DNA of 64,000 bases. Source: Candidatus Eisenbacteria bacterium. GTDB lineage: Bacteria; Eisenbacteria; RBG-16-71-46. Of this stretch, positions 6,844 to 17,804 are shown piece after piece. The stretch is taken from NCBI GenBank assembly GCA_035712145.1, contig DASTBI010000143.1, positions 1 to 64,000 on the forward strand, read 5' to 3'. Both the position numbers and the translations under genes were made by a program. Below the pieces are notes generated by a model. It was not told the DNA's origin and did no database searches. It saw only the letters and a list, made by a program, of their open reading frames with translations. Position 1 is the first letter of the stretch; each line of letters starts with the position of its first letter.

Positions 6844-7572
6844 CTAGCTGATGTCGAGGTAACGCAGATCCAGGGGCCCGAAGAGCCCACCGCCCTGGCC
6901 GCCGAACAGCTCTTTCCCGCGCCGCAGGCTGTCCGAGGAAACGTCGAGGATGGGAGACGTGACGTCTTCGACCGCCGCCAGTCGCGAGGTGGTTGGAAGC
7001 GAGTAGCGCTCGCTCGCCAGGTAGTCCTCGAACTCGTCCAGCGTCCAGGCGAACAGCGCGTCGACCTCCCACACCAGGCGCACCTCCTTGCCGCGAGTCA
7101 GATCGGGAGGATCGTCGGGCCGGGTGGGGACGAGCACCCCGACCGCGCAGCAGTCGCAGCCGAACCAGAAATCCAGCTCCTTCGCGAGTTTCAGATTGGC
7201 CGCCACGCGCGCCTCGGTGGGCGCGTCCTTCCACACGTTGGTGAGCAGCTCGCTGATCGCGAACAGGAACCTGAGGAGCGCCATCGGATCGTCGCTCGAA
7301 GCGCCGCGCAGACCGGTCCCGAGCACGCGGATGTTACGGATCGCTTCGAGCCGGACCCACGGTGAGCGCCGATTGACCAGGGCGCCGAGGTTCATGAGGC
7401 TGCCTTCCAGGCGTTCGCGCGCCACCGCCAGGACTTCGTCGAACGTACCCTGGCCTTTTTCGAGAAAGTCGACCGTCCGCCGCATGGCCTGATTGAGAGG
7501 GAGATACGAGGAGCGCAGCGTGCCCCAGTCCTCCGTCAGCCGTTGCTTGGCGATGACGTCCCAATCGGCCAT
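6844..7572 (-). CDS. Hypothetical protein, 242 aa
   Basis: I chose ATG at 7570-7572, which has AAGGAG 9 bp upstream. The product is soluble. The first half (residues 1-130) is helical and contains TVDFLEKGQGTFDEVLAVA and LEGSLMNLGALV. The second half holds FGCDCCAVGVLVP, a Cys-x-Cys-Cys cluster, followed by a beta-rich tail with LVWEVDALFAWTLDEFEDYLASE. I do not recognise the family. The cysteine cluster could bind metal, but nothing else supports that. The gene is divergent from the aminopeptidase gene, with a shared 179-bp upstream region. Confidence 0.6.
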   Translation of the reverse strand: MADWDVIAKQRLTEDWGTLRSSYLPLNQAMRRTVDFLEKGQGTFDEVLAVARERLEGSLMNLGALVNRRSPWVRLEAIRNIRVLGTGLRGASSDDPMALLRFLFAISELLTNVWKDAPTEARVAANLKLAKELDFWFGCDCCAVGVLVPTRPDDPPDLTRGKEVRLVWEVDALFAWTLDEFEDYLASERYSLPTTSRLAAVEDVTSPILDVSSDSLRRGKELFGGQGGGLFGPLDLRYLDIS

Positions 7573-7751
7573 CCGAGGTTCTCCTTGTCGTGAAGTCGAA
7601 GCGGCGCGACAGCCGCAGTATAGCCAGCGTCCCTGAAGGGTCCAAACGCTGGTCCATATCACGTGCCGAGGGTGGTGTCGGAATCGCGAGACTGGCCGCT
7701 GTGCTATCGTCGGCGGCCTTCTCGAGGCCCTCCCCCCGCTCAGGAGCCGTG

Positions 7752-8870
7752 ATGCCCGACCCTCGTTCCAAGCGTCTCGCCGATCTGATCGTGACTCACT
7801 CGCTCGAGCTTCGGGCGGGCGAAGCGGTGCTGATCGAGGCGTTCGACGTCGCCGACGGATTGGTCCTCGATCTGATCGAGTCGATGCACGCCGTGGGCGC
7901 CCTGCCTCTGGTGTCGATCCGCTCCAACTCGATCATTCGCGCTCAGCTCCGTGGCGCCAGCGAAGCCTTCGTGCAGCGCATGGCGGCGGTCGAGCTGTCG
8001 CAGATGGAACAGGTCCAGGCCTACGTCGGCATCCGGGGCATGCCCAACGTCTCCGAGCTCGCGGATGTTCCCGGCGACCGCATGGACCTCTACCTCAAGA
8101 ACGTGGTGAAGCCGGTGCATCTCGAGTACCGGGTCGAGAAGACGCGTTGGGTGGTCCTGCGTTATCCAAACCCGAGCATGGCGCAGCTCGCGGGCATGAG
8201 CACCCGTGCCTTCGAGGACTTCTTCTATCAGGTGTGCACGCTCGACTACGGCCGGATGGCCGAGGCCATGGAACCCCTGAAGCGGCGAATGGAGAGCACC
8301 GACCGCGTCCGCATCAAGGGGCCGGGCACCGATCTTCAGTTCAGCATCCGCGGGATGCCGGCGGTCAAGTGCGAAGGCCGCCGGAATCTCCCGGACGGCG
8401 AGTGCTATACGGCTCCGGTGAAGGACTCGGTGCACGGCACGATCGCCTACAACACGCCGTCGCTCTACATGGGAACGACGTTCGAGGGCGTGCGCTTCAC
8501 CTTCGAAGGTGGCCGCATCGTCGAAGCGCACGGCACGCCGCCCCGGCGGCTCGAGGAGATCCTGGGCAGCGACGACGGGGCGCGCTACGTCGGCGAGTTC
8601 TCGCTCGGCTTCCACCCGTACATCACCCGGCCCATGAAGGACACGCTCTTCGACGAGAAGATCGCGGGCTCGCTCCACCTCACGCCGGGAAACGCCTACT
8701 CGATTGCCGACAACGGCAATCGCTCGCGCATCCACTGGGACCTGGTATTGATCCAGACGCCCGAGTTCGGCGGCGGCGAGGTGTGGTTCGACGACGAGTG
8801 CGTTCGCCGGCACGGCCGCTTCGTGGTCCCGGAGCTCGAGGAGCTCAATCCCGAGCGCCTCGGCGCCTGA
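7752..8870 (+). CDS. M29-family metallo-aminopeptidase
   Basis: This 372-aa cytosolic enzyme removes N-terminal residues from peptides using a two-metal site. ATG 7752 follows CAGGAG. Family M29 (AmpS/AmpT/PepS) signatures are present: an N-terminal domain with LIVTHSLELRAGEAVLIEA, then the metal-ligand region CEGRRNLPDGE, GARYVGEFSLG, SLHLTPGNAYSIADNG and RIHWDLVLIQ. The expected Glu, Glu, His and His-x-Asp ligands can all be placed. Length is slightly below the usual 400 or so. It is followed after 9 bp by the ABC-F gene and may be cotranscribed with it. Confidence 0.85.
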   Translation: MPDPRSKRLADLIVTHSLELRAGEAVLIEAFDVADGLVLDLIESMHAVGALPLVSIRSNSIIRAQLRGASEAFVQRMAAVELSQMEQVQAYVGIRGMPNVSELADVPGDRMDLYLKNVVKPVHLEYRVEKTRWVVLRYPNPSMAQLAGMSTRAFEDFFYQVCTLDYGRMAEAMEPLKRRMESTDRVRIKGPGTDLQFSIRGMPAVKCEGRRNLPDGECYTAPVKDSVHGTIAYNTPSLYMGTTFEGVRFTFEGGRIVEAHGTPPRRLEEILGSDDGARYVGEFSLGFHPYITRPMKDTLFDEKIAGSLHLTPGNAYSIADNGNRSRIHWDLVLIQTPEFGGGEVWFDDECVRRHGRFVVPELEELNPERLGA

Positions 8871-8879
8871 ACGCTCGCG

Positions 8880-10786
<1,907 letters not shown>

Positions 10787-10790
<4 letters not shown>

Positions 10791-11659
10791 GCCGCGGGAT
10801 CTCCCGCCAGGAAGTCCAGGACCCGACGCTCGTACTCCTCGCGCTGCGCGATCCACGCACGGTTGTGCCGCGCATTGGGCACGCGCCACAGCGGATGACG
10901 ACCGCCCGCCGCCTCCCACAGACGCTCCGAATGCCGCGGCGCGACCCGCTCGTCCTCCTCCGAATGAATGAAGAGCACGCGGCGCTCGCGCAACCGCGAC
11001 GCGCACTCCACGACGTCGGTGGCGCACGGATCATGGCCGCTGGCGAGAATGCCCAGGCGGCGGACCATGGGAACGAAGGGCCAGCGAGGAAGGCGAAGGA
11101 AGCGGACGAGCATGTCGTCGACCGCCCCGCTGCCGGTGGCGAATGGGCAGTCGACGACGACCATCTCGGCATCCGGATGGTCGGCGGCGAGCATGAGCGC
11201 CACCGAGCCTCCGAGGGACTCCCCCATCACGCCCAGCCGGTCATTCGGCACGCGCCGCTTGAGCCAGCGCCACGCGGCCTCGACGTCCTCCCGCTCGTGG
11301 TGGCCGAGCGTCGTGGGCAGCCGCCGTCCGCGCCGCGACGAGCGGAAGTCGATGGCCAGCGCGCCGTACCCTGCCGCGCGCAGAAAACCGGCGTAGCGCC
11401 ACATCCGGTGATGGGTGCGCCCGTAGCCGTGGAGCAGAAGCAGCGTGACGCCACGATTCCCGGGCAGATACCAGCCGGACAGTGCGTCATCGTCGGCGAG
11501 CGGGATGGTGACTTTTTCCGCCTCGTCGTCGAGATCGCGCGCGCCGCCGAGATCGCGCGGCACGGGGGGGTAGAGCGCCAGCCATGCCGCCGCGGCCGCC
11601 GCTCCGCCCACGAGCGTCGGAGCTCCGACCATGGTCATGGAGATCAGCAGCGGTTCCAC
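10787..11659 (-). CDS. Membrane-anchored alpha/beta hydrolase
   Basis: The 290-aa product has an uncleaved N-terminal hydrophobic segment (about residues 8-30) and then an alpha/beta hydrolase fold. Visible are the oxyanion-region LLLLHGYGRTHH, the nucleophile elbow GESLGGS (Ser about residue 156), an acidic residue near HSEEDERV and a C-terminal His in ARHNRAW. The arrangement matches the S9-like 'alpha/beta hydrolase' group with FrsA/BAAT-type lids, often annotated as esterase or dienelactone-hydrolase-like. Substrate unknown. The start lies close to 11659, where the hydrophobic anchor begins. The gene converges on the ABC-F gene. Confidence 0.8.
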
Positions 11660-11678
11660 GTCGCCTCCTCGCGCCGCC

Positions 11679-12821
11679 TCAGCGCTCGACCGAAAGCCCG
11701 CGCCGTCCGACGTACTCCGACTGCGGGCGGATCAGATGGTCCTCGGCGTGCTGCTCGATGACGTGAGCGCACCATCCCGCGACCCGTCCGCACGCGAACA
11801 GCGCGACGAAGGACTTGGGCGAGAGCCCCAGGGACTGCAGGACCAGCGCGGTATAGAACTCGACGTTGGTGCGGAGATTCCGGCCGGGCTTCTTTTCGTC
11901 CAGCAGCCGCAGGGCGACCTGCTCGACGCCGCGCGCGAGATCGAAGAGCCGCCGGTCCTCGAGCTGCGCGCCGGCCATCTGCTCGGCGACCCGGCTCAGC
12001 ACCTCGGCGCGAGGGTCGCGCACCTTGTAGACCCGGTGGCCGAATCCCATGATGCGGCGCCCGGCCTCCAGCTCCTGGCGCAGCCAGCGCTCGGCGTTCT
12101 CGAGCGTCCCGATCTCTACCAGCATGTCGAGCACCGGTCCGGGAGCGCCGCCGTGGAGCGGTCCCTTGAGCGCACCGATCGCGCCGGTCACGGCGCTCAC
12201 CATGTCGGAGCGCGTGCTGGCGATCACACGGCCGGCGAAGGTCGAGGCGTTCATGCCGTGATCGATCACGGTCACCCAGTAGGTGTCCAGCGCCTTGGCC
12301 GCCACCGAGTCGGGCTCCTTGCCCAGCACCATGTGGAGGAAGTTGGCGGCGTGCGACAGATCTTCGCGCGGTGGAATGGGCTCGAGACCCGCGGAGAGCC
12401 TGAGGTGGGCCGCGACCATGGTGGGGAATCGAGCGGTCACCATCTTGGCGGCGGCCAGATCCCCGGGCGGGGTGATGTCATCGGGATCGGCGAGATCCAG
12501 AGAGAGCGTGGCGCACGCCATGCGGAGCGCGTCGATCGGGGCGGCCGCGACCGCGGCCCTGAGCACCGACATGGTCTGCGGTGGCAGCTTCCGCGAGATC
12601 GCCATCTCGCGCTCGAGCATCCCCAGCTCGTCGCGGCTCGGCAGCGAGCCGCGCCAGAGGAGATACGCGGCTTCCTCGAAGCTGACGCGGCCGGCCAGCT
12701 CCTTGAGCTCGTAGCCGCCGATCACCAGCTGGCCCGCGCTGCCGTCGACGTGGGAAAGCCGCGTCCGGGCCGCGACCACCCCGTCCAGACCGCGAGGCAC
12801 GGGGGTGCTGATGCTCGACAT
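11679..12821 (-). CDS. Citrate synthase (or 2-methylcitrate synthase)
   Basis: The 380-aa enzyme condenses acetyl-CoA with oxaloacetate at the entry of the TCA cycle. ATG at 12819-12821 has AAAGGAGCC upstream. The family landmarks are DHGMNASTF (His188), GPLHGGAPGP (catalytic His223), MGFGHRVYK (His262) and RTNVEFYTALV. The last motif holds Glu321 where the classical enzyme has the catalytic Asp of NVDFYSG. The C terminus RVAGWCAHVIEQ is typical. Length fits the short citrate/methylcitrate synthase group. A citrate role is favoured because no prp genes are nearby, but the acyl-CoA specificity is open. Confidence 0.88.
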   Translation of the reverse strand: MSSISTPVPRGLDGVVAARTRLSHVDGSAGQLVIGGYELKELAGRVSFEEAAYLLWRGSLPSRDELGMLEREMAISRKLPPQTMSVLRAAVAAAPIDALRMACATLSLDLADPDDITPPGDLAAAKMVTARFPTMVAAHLRLSAGLEPIPPREDLSHAANFLHMVLGKEPDSVAAKALDTYWVTVIDHGMNASTFAGRVIASTRSDMVSAVTGAIGALKGPLHGGAPGPVLDMLVEIGTLENAERWLRQELEAGRRIMGFGHRVYKVRDPRAEVLSRVAEQMAGAQLEDRRLFDLARGVEQVALRLLDEKKPGRNLRTNVEFYTALVLQSLGLSPKSFVALFACGRVAGWCAHVIEQHAEDHLIRPQSEYVGRRGLSVER

Positions 12822-12904
12822 CCAGGCTCCTTTCACCGGGGAGGACGAACGACTATGGCATCGAGATCGGTCCGGTGGCAAACGGCGAAGGGAAGGCGTG
12901 CGGC

Positions 12905-13426
12905 TCAGGCGGCCGCGGCGAACCCATCGGAAGCGGCGCGACCGAGCGCGGCCCCCACCGCCTCGGAGACTTGCACGCTGGCGATCGCACTGGCGTTGAC
13001 CAGGTGCACCGCGACCGGCGTGAGCAGTGCGAAGAACGCTCCACCTCCATTCATGAAGTCGGAGATGCGCTGGGACTCGCGCTCGAGCGGCATCCAGATG
13101 CGGCCGGCGAGCATGGTGCCGTCGCTCAGGAGCAGCTCCGCCGGCTCCTCTCGCCATGGCTTGAAGCCGCGAGCGAAGACGTCGCTCTGAACCACCTGTC
13201 GTCCGGCCGTCACCCGTGTGACGCGCTGCTTGTTGACGAGGTGGATGCGCCCTTCGGGCCCGACCGCGACCGGAAGGAAGCGCGCCGACTCGTTGAGCTT
13301 CTCGAGCAGCGTCTGGTGCTGGTTCCCGGCCGCGTCGAGATCGAGAAAGATCGACCCCAAAAGGCCAGCCAGGTCGCTCGACCAGAGCGTGACCGGAATG
13401 CGACGTTTGGGAATGTAGTGGTCCAT
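12905..13426 (-). CDS. Uncharacterised protein with a duplicated domain, 173 aa
   Basis: ATG at 13424-13426 follows GAGGAGG. The product has two tandem repeats of about 70 residues. Repeat 1: PVTLWSSDLAGLLGSI ... NESARFLPV ... IHLVNKQRVTRV. Repeat 2: PAELLLSDGTMLAGRI ... SDFMNGGGAFFAL ... VHLVNASAIASV. The shared pattern is a beta pair, a Ser/Asn-rich loop with an invariant Asn, and a closing HLVN strand. This resembles DUF6812-like domains, recalled from memory. No signal peptide. It sits 83 bp upstream of the citrate synthase gene on the same strand and may share its transcript. Confidence 0.7.
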   Translation of the reverse strand: MDHYIPKRRIPVTLWSSDLAGLLGSIFLDLDAAGNQHQTLLEKLNESARFLPVAVGPEGRIHLVNKQRVTRVTAGRQVVQSDVFARGFKPWREEPAELLLSDGTMLAGRIWMPLERESQRISDFMNGGGAFFALLTPVAVHLVNASAIASVQVSEAVGAALGRAASDGFAAAA

Positions 13427-13591
13427 GGCCTCCTCGCGAGGCGCGGCATCGTGCAAGCCGCGTGCCCTGGAGGACGCGGGCCTGGGCGTGCCGCCGGACT
13501 GGGACACCGTCGCGCTTCGTTGCGAACTGCATGATCGCCTCGGCCGCCGAAGCGCGTTTCGCGCTGGCCTGCGCGGAGATGCCCGTCCGGC

Positions 13592-13597
13592 TATACT
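13592..13597 (+). promoter_or_regulatory. Possible -10 box (TATACT) before the fused spermidine-synthase gene
   Basis: TATACT lies 52 bp upstream of the GTG start at 13649, in the 222-bp region between divergent genes. No convincing -35 box is visible at 16-18 bp spacing, so this is weak. Confidence 0.3.
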
Positions 13598-13648
13598 CCG
13601 CCGCTCCTCGGCCTCCGCGGCCGATCCCTTCCACCCTCGCGCCGAATC

Positions 13649-16198
13649 GTGCACGACGACCCGTCCACAGACCCGGACACGACCGCAGTGCCCGCTCCCC
13701 TTCCTTCGTCGCAACCCGGCCTGGTGAGGGGAGCCTTCTTCGTGTCCGGCGCCGTCAGTCTCGTCTATCAGGTGTTGTGGATGCGCGAGCTCGGCCTGCT
13801 CTTCGGCAACACGGCTCAAGCCGGCGCGACCACCTTGACCGCGTTCTTCCTGGGCTTGGCACTGGGAGGCTTCGCCGCGGGCAAGATCGCGCCTCGACTC
13901 GGGAACCCGCTGCGCGCCTACGGCTGGATCGAGATCGGCGTCGCCGTCACCGCGGTTGCGTACTTCGGACTCATGAGCCTCTACGGCGCCATCGTGCCGG
14001 CCCTGTTCCGAAGTCTAGGCAGCAGGCCGGAGCTGTTCCTGCTCGCCAAGTTCGGACTCGGCATACTGGTGCTCCTTCCGCCCTCGTGCCTGATCGGTGC
14101 CACGCTCCCGCTCGTCGGCGAGCACATCGTGCGCGGGCGAGATACGCTGGGACGCGGTGGCACGATCCTCTATGCCCTCAATACGCTGGGCGCGGCCCTC
14201 GGGGCACTCGCCGCGGGGTTCTTCCTGCCGCTCGCGCTCGGCTTCCGCGGCGCGTATGCCGTCGCGATCGCTTCGAACCTGGTTCTCGGCATCGTGCTCA
14301 TCGTGGCGGCCCGGACCTCGGGCCCGCCGGCCGACGCCTCGGCCGCGGCTCACACGCCCCACTCACAGCTCACGTCGATCTCCTGGACGCGGGTGCGCGT
14401 GCTCGCCTTTCTCAGCGGGCTCGTGACGCTGGCGCTCGAGGTCCTCTGGACGCGGATGTTCTCCCAGGTGCTGCACAACTCGGTCTACACCTTCTCCATC
14501 ATCCTCGTCATCTTCCTGGTCGCGCTCGCCCTCGGCTCGCTCCTCGCTCATCGCCTGATCGGGTCCTCGCGCGAGCCTTCCAACGTCCTCGCGCTGCTGC
14601 TCGGCGCCGGCGCCGTGCTCACCAGCGTCTCGCCCTGGCTCTTCTTCGCGCTGACGGGCGGACTGCGCTACATCGCCGAGCAATCCGGATGGATCGCGTA
14701 CCAGCTCACCGTGTTCACGCTGAGCGGCCTGGTGATGATGCCGGCGACCATCGCGCTCGGCACCGTGTTCCCCTATCTCCTCCGCCTCGGCGAGACGCCG
14801 GCGCGCAGCGCCGGTCGTACCGTGGGGGAGCTGGTCGCCATCAATACGCTCGGCGGCATCGCGGGCTCCTTGCTCGCGGGCTTCGCCTTCCTGTCATGGT
14901 TCGGCCTGTGGTCGAGCATTCGCCTGGTGGCGCTCGTGGCCATCGCCGGGCTACCGCTGATCGCGGTGCGGGGAAGCGCCGCCGGCCTGCGCTGGACCAT
15001 GGCGGCCGCCTCGCTGGCGACCATCCTGATCACCGGGCTCGTTCGTCCGCCGGCGGTGCGTCTCGATCCCGCCGAGGAGGAGCGCCTGGTCGACCTGCGC
15101 GAGGGACCGGCCGGCACCGTGGCCGTGATCCAGAACGCCAACGGCCGGGTCATCAAGGTGAACAACCACTACACGCTCGGGGGCACCGCGGCGCTGCGCG
15201 ACGAGCGCCGGCAAGGCATGCTGCCCCTCCTCCTCCATCCTCACCCGCGCGACGTCTACTACCTCGGCATGGGAACCGGGATCACCGCCAGCGCCGCCCT
15301 GGTCCCGGGTGTTTCGCGGATCACGGTGTGCGAGCTGGTCCCCGACGTGATCACCATGGCGCGCCGCCACTTCGGCCCCTACGTCGGCGAGCTGTTCACC
15401 GACCGCCGGGTGCGGCTCGTGGCGGAAGACGGACGCACGTTCCTGCGCGCGACCGACGAGCGATTCGACGTGATCATCTCGGATCTGTTCGTGCCGTGGG
15501 AGGCGCGTACGGGCAGTCTCTATAGCCTCGAGCACTTCCGTTCCGCCCGCGACCATCTCCTGCCAGGAGGCGTGTTCGCGCAATGGCTGCCGCTCTATCA
15601 GCTTTCGCGCCGGGAATTCCAGATCATCGCGCGCACCATGCTGGAGGTCTTTCCACACGTGACCGTGTGGCGCGGCGATCTGGCCGTCACCACGCCCACC
15701 ATGGCGCTGGTCGGACGGCTGGACGGCGCCCCGCTCGATCCCGAGATGGTCGTGCGCCGCCTCCGCGAAGTGCCGGACCCTTACCTGCTCGTCGGACACG
15801 GCCCGCGCGCCGCGCCGATCATGTGGTCCTACGTCGGCAATCTCGAAGCGGCCCAGTCACTGGTGAGATCGGCGCCGCTCAACACCGACGACCGTCCGCT
15901 CATCGAGTACCTGGCGCCTGTGACGCACCGCCGCGCCTCCGGCAAGCGGGCGTCGTTCCTCATTCGCGACCAGCTCGTCGATCTGTGCGGCGACTTCCTG
16001 CGCCGCGTGCCGCCCAACCAGGATCCCTATCTCGGCCGGCTCATGGATTCGGAGCGCGGCTTCGCCGTGGCGGGCTTCTATACGCTCGAAGCGGCCGTCG
16101 CGCGCCGCATGAATCGTACCGCGGATGCCGACAGCGCCGACCTCAGGCTGCAGAGCCTGCTCAAGGAACTGTTCCGAACGCGCGTCAGCGAGGAGTGA
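13649..16198 (+). CDS. Membrane protein fused to a spermidine-synthase-like domain
   Basis: The 849-aa product starts at GTG 13649, the earliest start that keeps the first membrane helix. Residues 25-475 form a polytopic membrane region (about 12-14 helices) of the type often annotated as 'fused MFS/spermidine synthase', with VYQVLWMRELGLLFG near the start. Residues 485-720 carry a Rossmann methyltransferase-like domain with YYLGMGTGITAS, VCELVPDVI, VAEDGRTFL and DVIISDLFVPW. In true SpeE the last motif holds the catalytic Asp that transfers an aminopropyl group. Whether this fusion acts on polyamines is not known. The 3' end overlaps a converging lipoprotein gene by 14 bp. Confidence 0.8.
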   Translation: MHDDPSTDPDTTAVPAPLPSSQPGLVRGAFFVSGAVSLVYQVLWMRELGLLFGNTAQAGATTLTAFFLGLALGGFAAGKIAPRLGNPLRAYGWIEIGVAVTAVAYFGLMSLYGAIVPALFRSLGSRPELFLLAKFGLGILVLLPPSCLIGATLPLVGEHIVRGRDTLGRGGTILYALNTLGAALGALAAGFFLPLALGFRGAYAVAIASNLVLGIVLIVAARTSGPPADASAAAHTPHSQLTSISWTRVRVLAFLSGLVTLALEVLWTRMFSQVLHNSVYTFSIILVIFLVALALGSLLAHRLIGSSREPSNVLALLLGAGAVLTSVSPWLFFALTGGLRYIAEQSGWIAYQLTVFTLSGLVMMPATIALGTVFPYLLRLGETPARSAGRTVGELVAINTLGGIAGSLLAGFAFLSWFGLWSSIRLVALVAIAGLPLIAVRGSAAGLRWTMAAASLATILITGLVRPPAVRLDPAEEERLVDLREGPAGTVAVIQNANGRVIKVNNHYTLGGTAALRDERRQGMLPLLLHPHPRDVYYLGMGTGITASAALVPGVSRITVCELVPDVITMARRHFGPYVGELFTDRRVRLVAEDGRTFLRATDERFDVIISDLFVPWEARTGSLYSLEHFRSARDHLLPGGVFAQWLPLYQLSRREFQIIARTMLEVFPHVTVWRGDLAVTTPTMALVGRLDGAPLDPEMVVRRLREVPDPYLLVGHGPRAAPIMWSYVGNLEAAQSLVRSAPLNTDDRPLIEYLAPVTHRRASGKRASFLIRDQLVDLCGDFLRRVPPNQDPYLGRLMDSERGFAVAGFYTLEAAVARRMNRTADADSADLRLQSLLKELFRTRVSEE

Positions 16199-16850
16199 CG
16201 CTGGCGACCCGGAAGCGGAACGAGTAGGTGCGTGGCCGGTCCTCCACGATGAACACCAGATCCACGCCGAACGCGCGATCGGTGTACTGCGGGGCGGTGG
16301 CATCCTCGGGCAGCAGAGGACGATGCAGCTGGGTGCTTCGCCCGGCCGGATCGTAGAGGTAGTTCATGGGGAACATCGAGTCCCCGAAGCGCTGCAGGCC
16401 GGCGATCTGGGTGCTGGGCTGGGACTGGAAACGGTCCTCCCAGCGGGTCGTGTTGTGCGCCACCTTGTCGGAACCGCCGGTCGGGGCGTAGAAGACCGAT
16501 CGGTCCCAGTCGAGCGTCACGACACGGTTCTGCCGGTTCTCGACCTGGAAGTAGAGCGCGTCAGGACCGGGCTTGAAGTAGAAGGAGAGGTCCCGGTCCT
16601 GGTAGTTGAATCCGCTGCCGCCGGGTTCGGTCATTCGGAAGCGGTAGACGTAAGGCGAGGTCGACGAGCCGGGAATCGACTCCACCGAGTCCTTGGCGCC
16701 CCCGGTGACCTCGGTGTTCAGGCGCCCCTCGGGAGCGACACTCATTCCTCCCGAGGCGGGAACCTCGGGGGCCGGGCCGGTTCCCGCGGCACAGCCGGTC
16801 ACCGCGGCGGCGGCGAGGACCGCGGCGAGTCGCGCACGTAGGCTGTTCAC
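16185..16850 (-). CDS. Lipoprotein of unknown function, 221 aa
   Basis: The GTG start at 16848-16850 gives a lipoprotein signal peptide with lipobox AVTGC (Cys20). A low-complexity stretch of about 35 residues follows, then a beta-rich domain with YVYRFRMTEPGG, DRDLSFYFKPGPDALYFQVEN, DWDRSVFYAPTGG and a C-terminal DLVFIVEDRPRTYSFRFRV. The fold looks like an Ig-like or DUF-type beta sandwich that reports on an unmodified surface. No enzyme motif is seen. The gene is 33 bp downstream of the SDR epimerase and could be the last gene of that gene train. Confidence 0.65.
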   Translation of the reverse strand: MNSLRARLAAVLAAAAVTGCAAGTGPAPEVPASGGMSVAPEGRLNTEVTGGAKDSVESIPGSSTSPYVYRFRMTEPGGSGFNYQDRDLSFYFKPGPDALYFQVENRQNRVVTLDWDRSVFYAPTGGSDKVAHNTTRWEDRFQSQPSTQIAGLQRFGDSMFPMNYLYDPAGRSTQLHRPLLPEDATAPQYTDRAFGVDLVFIVEDRPRTYSFRFRVASVTPR

Positions 16851-16883
16851 GGCGGAGAGCCTAGGGGGCTCTGGCGATTCCCG

Positions 16884-17804
16884 TCAAACCGGACCCTGGA
16901 GGACCGCTCGCAGGGCGCCCTCCAGGTCGGGATGGGTGAATCGAAAGCCGTCCTCCTCGAGCCGGCGGGGCAGGACGCGAGCGCTCGCGAGGATGGCCGC
17001 GTCCGCCATCTCCCCGAGCACCATCCGCAGGACGAACGCGGGCGCGGGCACGATGGCCGGCCTTCTCGAGACCCGGCCCAGGACAAGAGCGAAGTCCTTC
17101 TGGCGCAGGGGCTGCGGGGCGACGACATTGACGGGGCCTGCGAGCGAGGGACGCTCGAGCGCCCTCTCGAGCACGGCCACGACGTCGTCGATGGTCACCC
17201 AGCTCCAGAACTGCCGTCCGCTCCCGAGCGGCCCACCGAGACCGAGCCGGGCCGGAATCAAGAGGCGAGGAAGGGCGCCTCCCTCCCGCGCCAGCACCAG
17301 GCCGAGCCTCAGGCTCACGGTCCGGCAGCCGGCGGCCTTCAACGGATCGCTCGCCGCCTCCCAAGCCTGCGCCAGATCGGGAAAGAAGCCTTCACCCGGC
17401 GGGCTCGATTCATCGAGCACCTCGTCCCCGCGATCACCATAGATGCCGATGCCCGAAGTGCCGACCATGGCGCGAGGCGGGGCAGCGGACTCGGCGAGTC
17501 GTTGGCTGAGTGCACGCGACGCGTCGACACGGCTCGACCAGATCCGTCGCTTGTTCTCTTTCGTCCAGCGCGGACCGTCAATCGACTGTCCGGCGAGATA
17601 CACGACGCCATCCAGCGGCGGCGACGGATCCAGGCGGCCGGTCTCGGGCGTCCAGCGGACCTCGTCGCTCGAGACCACGGCGCGCCGCACGGCGCGCACC
17701 ACCGTGTGTCCAGCCCGCCGGAGCCGCGGCACGAGCCGCGAGCCGATCAGCCCGCCGGCGCCCGTGACCAGGATCCGCCCAGTCCGGGGCGGGCTAGAGA
17801 TCAG
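16884..17804 (-). CDS. TIGR01777-family SDR epimerase (SDR39U1-like), unusual start
   Basis: The product belongs to the NAD(P)-dependent 'epimerase' family TIGR01777, with [57 protein letters not shown] and a C-terminal [18 protein letters not shown]. The dinucleotide-binding motif [14 protein letters not shown] is encoded at about 17735-17776, upstream of the first in-frame GTG (17732), so that GTG cannot be the real start. No in-frame ATG, GTG or TTG exists between the upstream stop and this motif. The best candidate is CTG at 17802-17804, which overlaps the slipin TGA as CTGA. I annotate from there (306 aa); the start is uncertain but the domain is complete. Confidence 0.75.
   Translation of the reverse strand: MISSPPRTGRILVTGAGGLIGSRLVPRLRRAGHTVVRAVRRAVVSSDEVRWTPETGRLDPSPPLDGVVYLAGQSIDGPRWTKENKRRIWSSRVDASRALSQRLAESAAPPRAMVGTSGIGIYGDRGDEVLDESSPPGEGFFPDLAQAWEAASDPLKAAGCRTVSLRLGLVLAREGGALPRLLIPARLGLGGPLGSGRQFWSWVTIDDVVAVLERALERPSLAGPVNVVAPQPLRQKDFALVLGRVSRRPAIVPAPAFVLRMVLGEMADAAILASARVLPRRLEEDGFRFTHPDLEGALRAVLQGPV

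Noticed and set aside
11631-13190. A 519-codon plus-strand frame opposite citrate synthase
   Set aside because: Its composition (Arg, Ala, Gly) and lack of motifs show it to be a shadow of the citrate synthase and two-repeat genes.
13462-15525. A 687-codon frame inside the membrane/spermidine-synthase fusion gene
   Set aside because: It is an out-of-frame reading with extreme Arg content; the real frame has membrane helices and Rossmann motifs.
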